A stretch of DNA of 27,844 bases. Origin: JAAYLC01 sp964636665. GTDB lineage: Bacteria; Bacteroidota; Bacteroidia; Flavobacteriales; Flavobacteriaceae. A model generated the notes under the pieces. It did no database searches and was not told the DNA's origin. It saw only the letters and a list, made by a program, of their open reading frames with translations. The stretch spans positions 1-27,844 of the forward strand of contig CAZWVT010000019.1 in NCBI GenBank assembly GCA_964636665.1. The letters are read 5' to 3'. The translations under genes were made by a program, and so were the position numbers. Shown piece by piece: positions 1 to 7,414 of this stretch (positions within the stretch are counted from its first letter, which is position 1; the number at the start of each line of letters is the position of its first letter).

Positions 1-49
1 AAAAATGAAATTTCTTATTGACCTATAGAATCTTACAATATTCTTGTAT

Positions 50-952
50 ATGAAACGTCTTTTTTTATTACTTCTTTTTTGTCATTATAATTTAATTTCT
101 CAAGAATTGAATTATGCTGAATATTATAAAATATGTTATAGCGCTGAATATAATGTTGCATTGGGCAATAAAGAAATGGGCTGGCGTCTGTATAATCAAG
201 CTTTTGTTAGGTTTTTTCCTCAAATAGGAAATTTAAATAAAGCTATCGAATTGGGAAAACACCTATCCAAACAAGACCACAGCATCGAGTCCCAATTAAA
301 TTTATTAATTGAACTAAAAAAATATTTCTTTAGTGATAGTTTATTTGTTAGGACTGATATGAATAAAAAAAAGAAGAAACTTCTTATAAAATCTTTTCCC
401 TATCTGAACGAGAATGATTTTATGCCTTTAAATTTAAAACAAATTAATAATTTATTAGACCTCTCAAAATTTTTATATGCTGATCAGACAATTAGAAAGA
501 TAGAGAACAGCAAATGTAAGGATTCGCTAATAATGAAAGTAGATGAAAAAATTTACGAAGATTTTTTAACATACATAAGAGTGAATGGATTTCCTAGTCA
601 AAGAGAATATGGAATGTATTCAATTTATCCTTACTTTTTGCTTTTACATTATACAGTCTACCATGGTGTCACCCCGGAAATCGAAAAATTACTTGTCGAG
701 CAAATAAATAAAGGCAACTTTCATCCATCTATGTATGCAAGACTTATCGACAGATATAGAACATGGGTTACAAAACAGCCGCAATTATATGGGGAGTGGA
801 TAGAAAATGAAGGACTTGGAGAAATTTACGACATAAAAAATATTGATGAAAGAAGGTCTAATATTGGGCTTGAATCATTTTATGAGTTTTGTATTAAAAA
901 TAATTATATAATTCCAGAAAATTATACTATTCCAGAAAAATATAAAAAATGA
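50..952 (+). CDS. Secreted hypothetical protein, possibly DUF6624-like
   Basis: The product has about 300 residues and begins with a short cleavable-looking signal peptide (MKRLFLLLLF, then polar residues up to about residue 18), so it is probably exported. I chose ATG at 50 over the in-frame TTG at 44 because ATG directly precedes the signal peptide. The C-terminal third has a pattern (LLLHY, then a helix, then ARLIDRYR, QLYG, and NIDERRSNIGLE) that I associate from memory with DUF6624-type Bacteroidota proteins. The function is unknown. A weak promoter-like pair, TTG at 18-20 and TATTCTTG at 39-46, lies only 3 nt before the start, which would make the transcript almost leaderless. The gene converges on the TonB receptor gene without an obvious terminator. 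Confidence 0.75.
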   Translation: MKRLFLLLLFCHYNLISQELNYAEYYKICYSAEYNVALGNKEMGWRLYNQAFVRFFPQIGNLNKAIELGKHLSKQDHSIESQLNLLIELKKYFFSDSLFVRTDMNKKKKKLLIKSFPYLNENDFMPLNLKQINNLLDLSKFLYADQTIRKIENSKCKDSLIMKVDEKIYEDFLTYIRVNGFPSQREYGMYSIYPYFLLLHYTVYHGVTPEIEKLLVEQINKGNFHPSMYARLIDRYRTWVTKQPQLYGEWIENEGLGEIYDIKNIDERRSNIGLESFYEFCIKNNYIIPENYTIPEKYKK

Positions 953-1008
953 TATTATTTAACGAAAGTTAAAAGGGTAATAATAGAAGTGTTTCAATAA
1001 ATTATTTT

Positions 1009-3306
1009 TCACCGCCACGTATATCGAAATCCCAAAAACCCTCTAATTCCCTGATTGGGTCCGTACATATATTCCGGATCAAACTTCAATCCATAGGGAT
1101 TGTCAGGAGTGGCTACAGGATGACCGTTTGAATCAAAAACTACTTCTTTATCGAAGGGATCGCCTGTACGTGCAATGAGAAAGGGATTGCCTTTATCAGG
1201 CGTCCAATTCAATAAGTTTTTTACGCCTCCGTAAAGTTCAAATCCGTTCCGAAATGCCTTGCTTAACTGTATGTTCTGAATGCTCCACCAAGGGGAATAT
1301 TGACGTCGTGGATCTAACTCGCTGATTAACGGCAGACGCATCGGGCTGTATAAATTGCCGGTATAATCTACGGTCAACGCCCACTGCGGAAATGTGTAGC
1401 CAATATTCCAAACTCCGGAAAACCGCTCGGAAAACAGTTCCCGTTCTTTGATTCCGTTTTCAACGCTGTGCACATCCATTAGCGTTCCTCCAAAACTCAT
1501 CGTTATTCCGCGAGTTGTAACGATATCCAAATTGAGGGAAGCCCCTTGGGAAACAGCATATCCGTTCAGATTGTCGTAAATGATTTTGGTAGGATTTGTT
1601 TCGTAATCGGGAATGATTTTGTTAGAAAAATGCGTGTAAAATACCGAAGCATCAAATTCAAAAGTAGTTCCATTTTGCATTTCCATTTTTTTTACATAAT
1701 TCACGTTGGCATTCCAAGAAGTTTCCGGTTGCAAATCAGACAGAAATACAAGTTCTCTAGAACCTGTCAGTGCCGCGTGGTCTTCGGTAAAAACAGAAGC
1801 TACCCGATACCCGTTTCCAACACTGAAACGCAATATATTTTTTTGGTTTTTAGAAACCCATTTGTAGTTAAAACGCGGACTCAAAATGCTTCCGTGAAGT
1901 GAATTGTAATCGTAGCGCAGACCAAGCAATAGTTTGTTTGCTTCATTAATTGCAATTTCATCCTGAACAAAAATTCCCGGCAACTGAATGTGAGTTGCTT
2001 TATTTATCGTCAAATCATCCGCAGCTGCTGTTGCGGGCGTATTGTCATCGTAATAAGTGTACCGATATGCAAGTCCGGTCAGCAAATTGTGTTTCCCAAA
2101 AGTTTTATTCCAAGTCAGTTGTCCAAAACCGATTTTCTGATCGGCGATATACATTTCATCTCCGTAAGCGGAATTTTGATCGTGTGAATTTGCGCTAAAC
2201 TGAAAAAGTATTTTTTCGGAAACGGGCAATTGGTAGGTTCCGAAAACTTCCCAACGGGCAGTGTAAATACTTTCTCCGTAAACTTCATCACCGCCACGGT
2301 GTTTCTTTTGCCAATTCATTTCTCCGCCCCAGCGGTCTTCATAAATATATCGTGCTGCCAGTGAAAATTTACGATTGTCAGGACGTGTGAAATTCCATTT
2401 GTTAAAAACCGAAATTCTGTTTTGCAAAGCCACATCCGTAAAGCCGTCGTTATTATTATCGATGGGATTGGAATAATTAAAATAATTCAATCCGATCAAC
2501 GATTGTGCATTTTTTCCTGCCTGAAACCTGCCTGCCAAATCCGCAGCTATTTCTCCCCAACCCGTACCGAAAATATCGGCAGAAAAAGTAGGCGCATTGG
2601 ACGGATTTTTGGTAATTACGTTAATCAATCCGCCAACGGCTTCACTACCGTAAAGCGTAGATGCCGGGCCTTTTACAATTTCTATCCTTTCTATCAACGC
2701 CTGTGGAATCCCATATAAACCATAAACCGTAGAAAGTCCGCTTACAAGTGGCATACCGTCTATAAGAATCATCGTATAAGGTCCTTCCAATCCATTGGTG
2801 TGAATGTCGCCTGTATTGCAAACACTGCAATTGATTTGCGGACGAATTCCATTTATGTGTTGCAATGCTTCAAAAACAGAAGGAGTTGGATTTCGCTTGA
2901 AAAATTTAGACGTATAAACCTCTACCGGAACCGGACTTTCCAATTTGGAAACTTCGCGCATCGTTCCGGAAATTACCACCTCATTTAATGAAGCATCGGT
3001 TTCCGTCAGTTCAAAATTTAAAACGACATCTTTAACAAACTCAATTTTTTTCTCTTCGGTTTCAAAACCAATAGCCGAAACGACGACGGTATAACTTCCG
3101 ACCGGTATTTTTTCTATGACATACTTCCCTTCCAAGTCCGAAGAAGTTCCGTAATGCGTTCCTTTTAAATAAATATTGACAAACGCTACGGGTCGTGATT
3201 CCGAAGTTATTGCTCCGGAAAGAGAAACTGTTTGAGCAAAACTGCCAAGTGTAGTAAAAAAGATGACAAATCCGGTTATAAATTTAAAAGAGCAGTTAGT
3301 TTTCAT
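1009..3306 (-). CDS. TonB-dependent outer-membrane receptor, probably metal or metallophore uptake
   Basis: This outer-membrane beta-barrel receptor of 765 residues would import a scarce nutrient with energy from the TonB complex. It has a signal peptide (about residues 1-24, ending SFAQ), a carboxypeptidase-regulatory-like beta-sandwich (about 27-105, with GTSSDLEGKY and GSYTVVVSAIGF), a plug domain (about 108-235, with ILIDGMPLV, IERIEIVKGPASTLYGSEAVGG and INVITKNP), and a barrel ending in GFRYTWR. The plug carries a Cys-x-x-Cys (NCSVCNTGD, about residue 160), unusual for a generic receptor and suggestive of metal or redox chemistry. The gene is divergent from a DtxR/MntR-type repressor and has a candidate operator in its promoter, so metal-regulated uptake is the best reading. 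Substrate specificity (iron, manganese, copper or a chelate) cannot be decided from sequence alone. Confidence 0.93.
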   Translation of the reverse strand: MKTNCSFKFITGFVIFFTTLGSFAQTVSLSGAITSESRPVAFVNIYLKGTHYGTSSDLEGKYVIEKIPVGSYTVVVSAIGFETEEKKIEFVKDVVLNFELTETDASLNEVVISGTMREVSKLESPVPVEVYTSKFFKRNPTPSVFEALQHINGIRPQINCSVCNTGDIHTNGLEGPYTMILIDGMPLVSGLSTVYGLYGIPQALIERIEIVKGPASTLYGSEAVGGLINVITKNPSNAPTFSADIFGTGWGEIAADLAGRFQAGKNAQSLIGLNYFNYSNPIDNNNDGFTDVALQNRISVFNKWNFTRPDNRKFSLAARYIYEDRWGGEMNWQKKHRGGDEVYGESIYTARWEVFGTYQLPVSEKILFQFSANSHDQNSAYGDEMYIADQKIGFGQLTWNKTFGKHNLLTGLAYRYTYYDDNTPATAAADDLTINKATHIQLPGIFVQDEIAINEANKLLLGLRYDYNSLHGSILSPRFNYKWVSKNQKNILRFSVGNGYRVASVFTEDHAALTGSRELVFLSDLQPETSWNANVNYVKKMEMQNGTTFEFDASVFYTHFSNKIIPDYETNPTKIIYDNLNGYAVSQGASLNLDIVTTRGITMSFGGTLMDVHSVENGIKERELFSERFSGVWNIGYTFPQWALTVDYTGNLYSPMRLPLISELDPRRQYSPWWSIQNIQLSKAFRNGFELYGGVKNLLNWTPDKGNPFLIARTGDPFDKEVVFDSNGHPVATPDNPYGLKFDPEYMYGPNQGIRGFLGFRYTWR

Positions 3307-3330
3307 ATTTACACTTTATTATTTCCTTTG

Positions 3331-3360
3331 CAAAACTATAAAGTTAGTTAACTCTAACAA
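3331..3360 (-). promoter_or_regulatory. Promoter of the TonB receptor gene (-33/-7 type)
   Basis: Read on the minus strand, TTG (3360-3358) is followed after 19 nt by TAGTTTTG (3338-3331). This matches the Bacteroidota consensus TTG / TAnnTTTG with the expected spacing. The predicted transcript would start about 20 nt before the receptor ATG at 3306. Confidence 0.7.
3343..3358. promoter_or_regulatory. Candidate metal-repressor operator
   Basis: GTTAGTTAACTCTAAC holds inverted 5-bp arms GTTAG and CTAAC around six bases, and includes the perfect 8-bp palindrome AGTTAACT. The arms are the same as the inner arms of the classical DtxR box (GTTAG-n-CTAAC), though the spacing is wider. The site lies between the -33 and -7 elements of the receptor promoter, where a bound repressor would block RNA polymerase. 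The repressor gene starts 65 bp away on the other strand. Binding is inferred, not shown. Confidence 0.55.
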
Positions 3361-3378
3361 AGAATTTAAAGACAAAAA

Positions 3379-3418
3379 TATTTTTGTAAGGTAAAAGCCG
3401 ATAGAATTTTTATTTTTG
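3379..3418 (+). promoter_or_regulatory. Two TATTTTTG -7-type boxes before the DtxR/MntR gene
   Basis: Identical TATTTTTG boxes occur at 3379-3386 and 3411-3418, 32 bp apart, both matching TAnnTTTG. Neither has a TTG at the ideal 19-nt distance upstream; the nearest for the second box is 24 nt away. The second box ends 4 nt before the ATG at 3423, so use of it would give a leaderless mRNA, whereas the first would give a leader of about 30 nt. Confidence 0.4.
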
Positions 3419-3422
3419 TGAT

Positions 3423-4082
3423 ATGAACTCCTTGGTAGAAGAAAATTATTTAAAAGCGTTATTCACTTTATCGCAAGACAACAACGGCGAGGTGAACGTG
3501 AATGATTTGTCGAAACATCTGGACATCAAAATGCCTACGGCGACGAACATGATGAAAAAACTTGCGGCTAAGAAACTGGTGCATTACGAGAGTTACAAGC
3601 CGCTACGCCTTACCGAAAAAGGCAAGAAGGAAGCGGCTTTAGTCATCCGAAAACACCGTTTGACCGAAATGTATCTGGTTGAAAAAATGGGATTCGGTTG
3701 GGATGAGGTTCACGAAATTGCCGAACAAATAGAACACATCCGCTCTCCCGAATTTTTTGCCAAGATGGATGAATTGCTCAATTTTCCAAAGATTGATCCG
3801 CACGGGTCACCGATTCCCGACAAAGAAGGAAAAATTGAATGGAATGAATACAGCAAACTCAGTGAATGCAATGAAGGCGATTCAGTAATTATTACCGCAG
3901 TAATCAATACTTCGGATGAATTTTTGAAATTCCTAAACAGTCGCGCTATTTCATTGGGTGTAAGAATGCGTGTTGAATTTAAAGAACCTTTCGACAACAC
4001 GATGATAGTCAGTTATGGTTCACATCCAAGAGAAGCGCTTAGCCATATCGTGTGTGAAAGTCTGTTGGTAGAAAAGATATAA
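3423..4082 (+). CDS. DtxR/MntR-family metal-dependent transcriptional repressor
   Basis: The 219-residue protein has the usual three parts of the family: an N-terminal winged helix-turn-helix (about 1-65, with PTATNMMKKLAAKKLV as recognition region), a metal-binding dimerisation domain (about 66-140) and a C-terminal FeoA/SH3-like domain (about 146-218). Candidate metal ligands are H78, E82, H97, E101, E104 and H105. The position that is Cys102 in DtxR is Glu101 here, as in MntR. The N-terminal ligand position that is Met10 in DtxR and Asp8 in B. subtilis MntR is Asn8 here. The start fits the family because EENYLKAL follows directly. It is divergent from the TonB receptor, its likely target. 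Whether iron or manganese is sensed is open. Confidence 0.93.
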   Translation: MNSLVEENYLKALFTLSQDNNGEVNVNDLSKHLDIKMPTATNMMKKLAAKKLVHYESYKPLRLTEKGKKEAALVIRKHRLTEMYLVEKMGFGWDEVHEIAEQIEHIRSPEFFAKMDELLNFPKIDPHGSPIPDKEGKIEWNEYSKLSECNEGDSVIITAVINTSDEFLKFLNSRAISLGVRMRVEFKEPFDNTMIVSYGSHPREALSHIVCESLLVEKI

Positions 4083-4168
4083 AGCATCCTTCTTTTTCGG
4101 TTTATTCCCTAATAAAGTTACACACTATAGATATAGTAATTGTCGGAAATTTATCAGCAAGAACTAAT

Positions 4169-4187
4169 TGTAACAAAACTTGTTACA
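4169..4187. promoter_or_regulatory. Perfect palindrome, candidate Rrf2 operator 1
   Basis: TGTAACAA-AAC-TTGTTACA is a perfect 8-bp inverted repeat with a 3-nt spacer. It overlaps the -33 TTG of the rrf2-type gene promoter, a position suited to autorepression. A near copy lies at 4644-4662 before the next gene, which supports a shared regulator. Confidence 0.75.
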
Positions 4188-4209
4188 TTAAAAAAATTAT
4201 GTATCTTTG
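4180..4209 (+). promoter_or_regulatory. Promoter of the Rrf2-type regulator gene
   Basis: TTG at 4180-4182 and TATCTTTG at 4202-4209 are separated by 19 nt, an excellent match to the Bacteroidota TTG / TAnnTTTG promoter. The box ends 7 nt before the ATG at 4217, so the transcript would have almost no leader. Confidence 0.75.
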
Positions 4210-4216
4210 CAGCATT

Positions 4217-4627
4217 ATGAACAACACACGATTTGCAACCATCATTCATATTTTGACATTGTTGGCAAAACATCCCGACCAATGGCTCAGTTCCGATTGG
4301 ATTGGCGAAAGCATTGCCATCAATCCGGTAATGGTGCGGAAAGAATTGGCGTTATTACACAAAATGGGTTGGATAATAAGCAAGAAAGGAAAAGAAGGCG
4401 GATCGCAATTAAGCGTTTCAAGTTGTGAAATTTCAATGGCGGATGTGTACAATGCCATAAAAAACACCACTGTTTTGGGAAAGAAAAATATTTGCAATGA
4501 CATAGATTGCCCTATCGGAAAACAAATAAACCGAGAACTCGAAAAACTTTTTGACGAAACCGATACACTTGTTGTCAATGCCCTTGAGAAAAAATCTTTA
4601 AAGACATTTGTAGCACAGTTTAATTAA
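4217..4627 (+). CDS. Rrf2-family transcriptional regulator, YwnA-like
   Basis: The product has 136 residues, the usual Rrf2 size. It starts with a winged helix-turn-helix (about 1-66: TRFATIIHILTLLA, then NPVMVRKELALLHKMGWI and a wing KGKEGGSQL), followed by a long dimerisation helix. Cysteines sit at 70, 93 and 98; the 93/98 pair in CNDIDCPIG lies where family members often sense redox state or bind a cofactor, so oxidation of cysteine is a plausible signal. ATG at 4217 was chosen over an upstream in-frame ATG at 4199 because the latter falls inside the promoter -7 region. The rrf2/ywnB gene pair is also found in Bacillus subtilis (ywnA-ywnB). The palindromes at 4169-4187 and 4644-4662 suggest control of itself and of the operon downstream. 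Confidence 0.9.
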   Translation: MNNTRFATIIHILTLLAKHPDQWLSSDWIGESIAINPVMVRKELALLHKMGWIISKKGKEGGSQLSVSSCEISMADVYNAIKNTTVLGKKNICNDIDCPIGKQINRELEKLFDETDTLVVNALEKKSLKTFVAQFN

Positions 4628-4643
4628 TTTTTTTACACATAAT

Positions 4644-4662
4644 TGTAACAAGTTTTATTACA
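4644..4662. promoter_or_regulatory. Candidate Rrf2 operator 2, before the redox operon
   Basis: TGTAACAA-GTT-TTATTACA repeats the arm sequence and the 3-nt spacing of the site at 4169-4187 with a single mismatch in the right arm. It lies 23 bp before the ATG of the ywnB-like gene and just after the regulator stop. A weak promoter-like pair overlaps it: TTG at 4643-4645 and TATTTAAA at 4663-4670. This suggests a second regulated start inside the cluster. Confidence 0.65.
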
Positions 4663-4684
4663 TATTTAAAAACTCTAATTATAT

Positions 4685-5332
4685 ATGAAAGTAGCAATTA
4701 TCGGAGCCACAGGATTTGTAGGCACCAAATTAGTAAATGAAGCCCTAAAACGAGGATTTGAAGTTACGGCAATTGCTCGAGACACTTCGAAAATAACAGA
4801 TGACCGGGCTTCAAAAGTTTCTGTTGATGTTACAGACATCGATAAGCTTTCCAATGTACTAAAAAATCATGACACAATAATCAGCGCGTTTAATGCAGGA
4901 TGGAAAAATCCGAATCTTTACGATGACAATATCGCCGGTTCGACAGCCATTCAAAAAGCGGTAAAAAATTCCGGAGTAAAACGTTTTATTGTCGTTGGCG
5001 GTGCAGGAAGTCTTTATATTTCTGAAGATACCCAATTGATTGACACGCCTGATTTTCCTGCGGAAATTAAACCCGGAGCACTTGCAGCAAGAGATTACTT
5101 AAACATTTTAAAAGAAGAAAAAGATTTAGATTGGGCATTTTTCAGTCCGGCAATCGAAATGCATCCCGGAATTACTACAGGCAGAACCGGAAATTACCGT
5201 TTGGGTAAAACCACTCCCGTTTTTGACCAGGACAACGTCTCACGCTTATCTGTAGAAGACGTTGCGGTAGTATTGTTAGACGAAACAGAAAATCCAAAAC
5301 ACCATAAAGAACAATTTACCGCTGCTTATTAA
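4685..5332 (+). CDS. NAD(P)-binding Rossmann protein, YwnB/NmrA-like
   Basis: The 215-residue protein begins directly with the dinucleotide-binding motif MKVAIIGATGFVG and has the compact atypical-SDR architecture of the NAD(P)H-binding NmrA/YwnB group. A central VVGGAGSLY segment and FFSPAIEMHPG near residue 160 are typical of this group. It lacks a canonical YxxxK pair, so a sensor or quinone/thiol-reductive role is possible instead of classic SDR catalysis. It is the first gene after the second candidate Rrf2 operator, and the ywnA-ywnB pairing in Bacillus supports a regulator-target relation. A two-nucleotide gap separates it from the broken DoxX gene. Confidence 0.88.
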   Translation: MKVAIIGATGFVGTKLVNEALKRGFEVTAIARDTSKITDDRASKVSVDVTDIDKLSNVLKNHDTIISAFNAGWKNPNLYDDNIAGSTAIQKAVKNSGVKRFIVVGGAGSLYISEDTQLIDTPDFPAEIKPGALAARDYLNILKEEKDLDWAFFSPAIEMHPGITTGRTGNYRLGKTTPVFDQDNVSRLSVEDVAVVLLDETENPKHHKEQFTAAY

Positions 5333-5334
5333 AG

Positions 5335-5668
5335 ATGAAACAGAAAAACATTGATCTCGGATTATTGATATTTCGAATCACGCTCGGATTTCGGAATTCC
5401 CGAATTTTTGGCGTATGGCGTCCATCTTGGTGAAACGATTGCTCCATTGTTTATAATTTTCGGATTTAGAACCCGATTGGCAGCTTTTGCATTTACTTTT
5501 GTAATGATTGTTGCTTTTTTAATGGTTCATACGCAAGATTTTTTTGCGATAACAGGTACAGGCGCATGGGCTCATGAAAGAATTGCATTGTTCCTTTTAG
5601 GCGGATTGGGATTAATTTTTACAGGTGCCGGAAAATATGCACTCTCTTACAAACACGTTTTAGATTAA
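5335..5668 (+). pseudogene. DoxX-family membrane protein, broken by internal deletion and frameshift
   Basis: Reading from ATG at 5335 gives a normal DoxX start (MKQKNIDLGLLIFRITLG), which then runs into TGA after about 33 residues. A different frame from about 5387 onward gives the second half of a DoxX protein: FGIPEFLAYGVHLGE, two or three hydrophobic helices, and FTGAGKYALSYKH. About 30 residues normally found between these parts (the rest of helix 1 and the loop after it) are absent. The join around 5384-5400 contains a near-repeat (CGGATT/CGGAAT), which fits a short-homology deletion. DoxX proteins are small four-helix membrane proteins often linked to thiol or quinone stress, in keeping with the operon. 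An internal start at TTG 5408 could yield only a truncated product. Confidence 0.8.
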
Positions 5669-5674
5669 AAATAT

Positions 5675-6628
5675 ATGAAAATGAAAAAAATAAAAATTGG
5701 ACAAACTGATTTAGAAACAGCCCCTTTCAACTTAGGAGGAAATGTATTCGGCTGGACGGCAGACGAAAAGAAATCCTTTGAACTGTTGGACACTTTCGTC
5801 GAAGCCGGATTTAATTTTATCGATACTGCGGATATGTACTCTTTTTGGATTGATGGCGGTGCCGGCGGACAATCGGAAACCATCATCGGAAATTGGATGA
5901 AAGCACGTGGCAATCGTGAAAAAATGATTATCGCCACCAAAGGAGGTGGTGCTACAGGCGTAAACGAAATCAACGCAAGTCGCAAACATCTTATAAAAAG
6001 TATCGACAAATCTTTAGAGCGACTGCAAACAGATTACGTGGATTTGTATTATCTTCACTACGACGACAATACAACCCCCGTAGCAGAAACCATCAGTACT
6101 TTGGACGAAATGGTTAAAGCCGGCAAGGTCAGACATATTGCTATTTCCAACATCAGTCCGGAGCGTTTGAAAGAATCGCTGGAATTTTCTGATAAGAATA
6201 AGCTTTCAAAATATCAGGCATTGCAACCTTTATACAATTTGGTGGAACGAAAAGTTTACGAAACTGATTATGCACCAATTGCAGCGGAACACAAATTGTC
6301 TGTTTTTCCTTATTCAGGTTTGGCGTCCGGTTTTCTGACAGGAAAATACCGTTCGGAAAACGATTTTAATAAAAGTCCAAGAGGTCAAGGCGTGGCAAAA
6401 TATTTAAACCCACAGGGAATTAAAATTTTAAACGCATTGGGTCAAACTGCACAAAAACACGATGCCACACCGGCAAGCGTGGCTTTGGCTTGGATGACAG
6501 CGCAACCTTATGTAGACGCCCCCATTGCCAGTGCTACCGACAAAGAACAATTGTTACAGATTCTTCAATCCGCATCACTTAAGTTGGACAAAGAAGATTT
6601 GGAATTGCTTGATGCGGTTAGCAAATAA
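5675..6628 (+). CDS. Aldo/keto reductase
   Basis: This 317-residue TIM-barrel oxidoreductase would reduce aldehydes or ketones with NADPH. The AKR catalytic tetrad is visible: D50 and Y55 in FIDTADMYS, K89 in IIATKGGG and H128 in DLYYLHYDD. The signature GKVRHIAISN and a C-terminal cofactor region (PIASATDKEQLLQIL) are present. A glycine-rich insertion (WIDGGAGGQSE) follows the tyrosine. The gene starts 6 nt after the DoxX remnant and lies 25 nt before the FrnE-like gene, so it belongs to the operon. A second ATG two codons downstream (5681) is equally possible as start. The substrate is unknown; detoxification of reactive carbonyls would suit the neighbours. Confidence 0.93.
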   Translation: MKMKKIKIGQTDLETAPFNLGGNVFGWTADEKKSFELLDTFVEAGFNFIDTADMYSFWIDGGAGGQSETIIGNWMKARGNREKMIIATKGGGATGVNEINASRKHLIKSIDKSLERLQTDYVDLYYLHYDDNTTPVAETISTLDEMVKAGKVRHIAISNISPERLKESLEFSDKNKLSKYQALQPLYNLVERKVYETDYAPIAAEHKLSVFPYSGLASGFLTGKYRSENDFNKSPRGQGVAKYLNPQGIKILNALGQTAQKHDATPASVALAWMTAQPYVDAPIASATDKEQLLQILQSASLKLDKEDLELLDAVSK

Positions 6629-6653
6629 AATATTAATTTTAAAGAAAAAACTT

Positions 6654-7361
6654 ATGAAAATAGAGATTTGGAGTGATGTAATGTGTCCGTTTTGTTATAT
6701 CGGAAAACGAAATTTTGAAACGGCACTATCACAATTTGAAGAAAAAGAAGCGATTGAAATCGAATGGAAGAGTTATCAATTAGACCCTACCCTTCCTGAA
6801 ATTGCCAATGAAAGTTACAAAGATTATCTGGTAAAAATCAAAGGAATGTCTCCGGCACAAGTCGATGGCATGACTGAGAATGTTACCAAAATGGCAAAAG
6901 ATGTAGGCTTGGATTACGACTTTAGTAAAATGGTCATGGTAAATTCCAAAAAAGCCCATCAACTGATTCAATTTGCAAAAACAAAAAATTTAGGAGATGA
7001 AATTGAAGAGCGTTTGTTCCATGCATTTTTCACCGAAGGAAAAAACATTGCCGATATTCCGACACTTACGAAATTGGGAAAAGATATCGGATTGAATGAA
7101 AACGAATTACAAACAGCCTTTACTGACGAACAATATCAATACAATGTAACGCAAGACATTCAAGAAGGACAAAACATCGGCGTTAGAGGTGTTCCATTTT
7201 TTGTATTTGACAGAAAATACGGCGTTTCCGGTGCACAACCGCCTCAAGCTTTTTTAGAAACTTTATCCAAATCATTTTCCGAATGGAGAGAAAAAAATCC
7301 TAAAATAAAATTGGAAATGAGCCAGGGACAAAGCTGCGATATTGACGGAACTTGTGATTGA
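6654..7361 (+). CDS. FrnE/DsbA-like thiol-disulfide oxidoreductase
   Basis: The 235-residue thioredoxin-fold protein has its active-site pair C11-P-F-C14 right at the N-terminus, a large alpha-helical insertion (about 50-165) and the cis-proline region RGVPFFVF (P181). It has no signal peptide, so it acts in the cytoplasm like the FrnE group. A second cysteine pair near the C-terminus, C228 and C234 (CX5C), recalls the extra C-terminal cysteine motif described for Deinococcus FrnE. ATG at 6654 was chosen because an earlier in-frame start would extend into the aldo/keto reductase gene and bury the family start MKIEIWSDVMCPFC. The position in an Rrf2-controlled operon suggests thiol-redox repair. 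Confidence 0.93.
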   Translation: MKIEIWSDVMCPFCYIGKRNFETALSQFEEKEAIEIEWKSYQLDPTLPEIANESYKDYLVKIKGMSPAQVDGMTENVTKMAKDVGLDYDFSKMVMVNSKKAHQLIQFAKTKNLGDEIEERLFHAFFTEGKNIADIPTLTKLGKDIGLNENELQTAFTDEQYQYNVTQDIQEGQNIGVRGVPFFVFDRKYGVSGAQPPQAFLETLSKSFSEWREKNPKIKLEMSQGQSCDIDGTCD

Positions 7362-7414
7362 CAAATAATTAAGATTCAGATGAAAAAAAAACACCCAGAG
7401 AAGTAGTCGATGAA

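Noticed and set aside
1546..2988. Several open frames on the plus strand inside the TonB receptor gene
   Set aside because: They lie antisense to a clearly coding gene, have no recognisable domains or start signals, and show unusual composition.
5408..5668. 86-codon frame as a complete gene
   Set aside because: It is the second half of a DoxX gene; the first half is present just upstream in another frame.
6525..6653. Upstream extension of the FrnE-like gene
   Set aside because: It would overlap the aldo/keto reductase by about 100 nt and place extra residues before the conserved family start.
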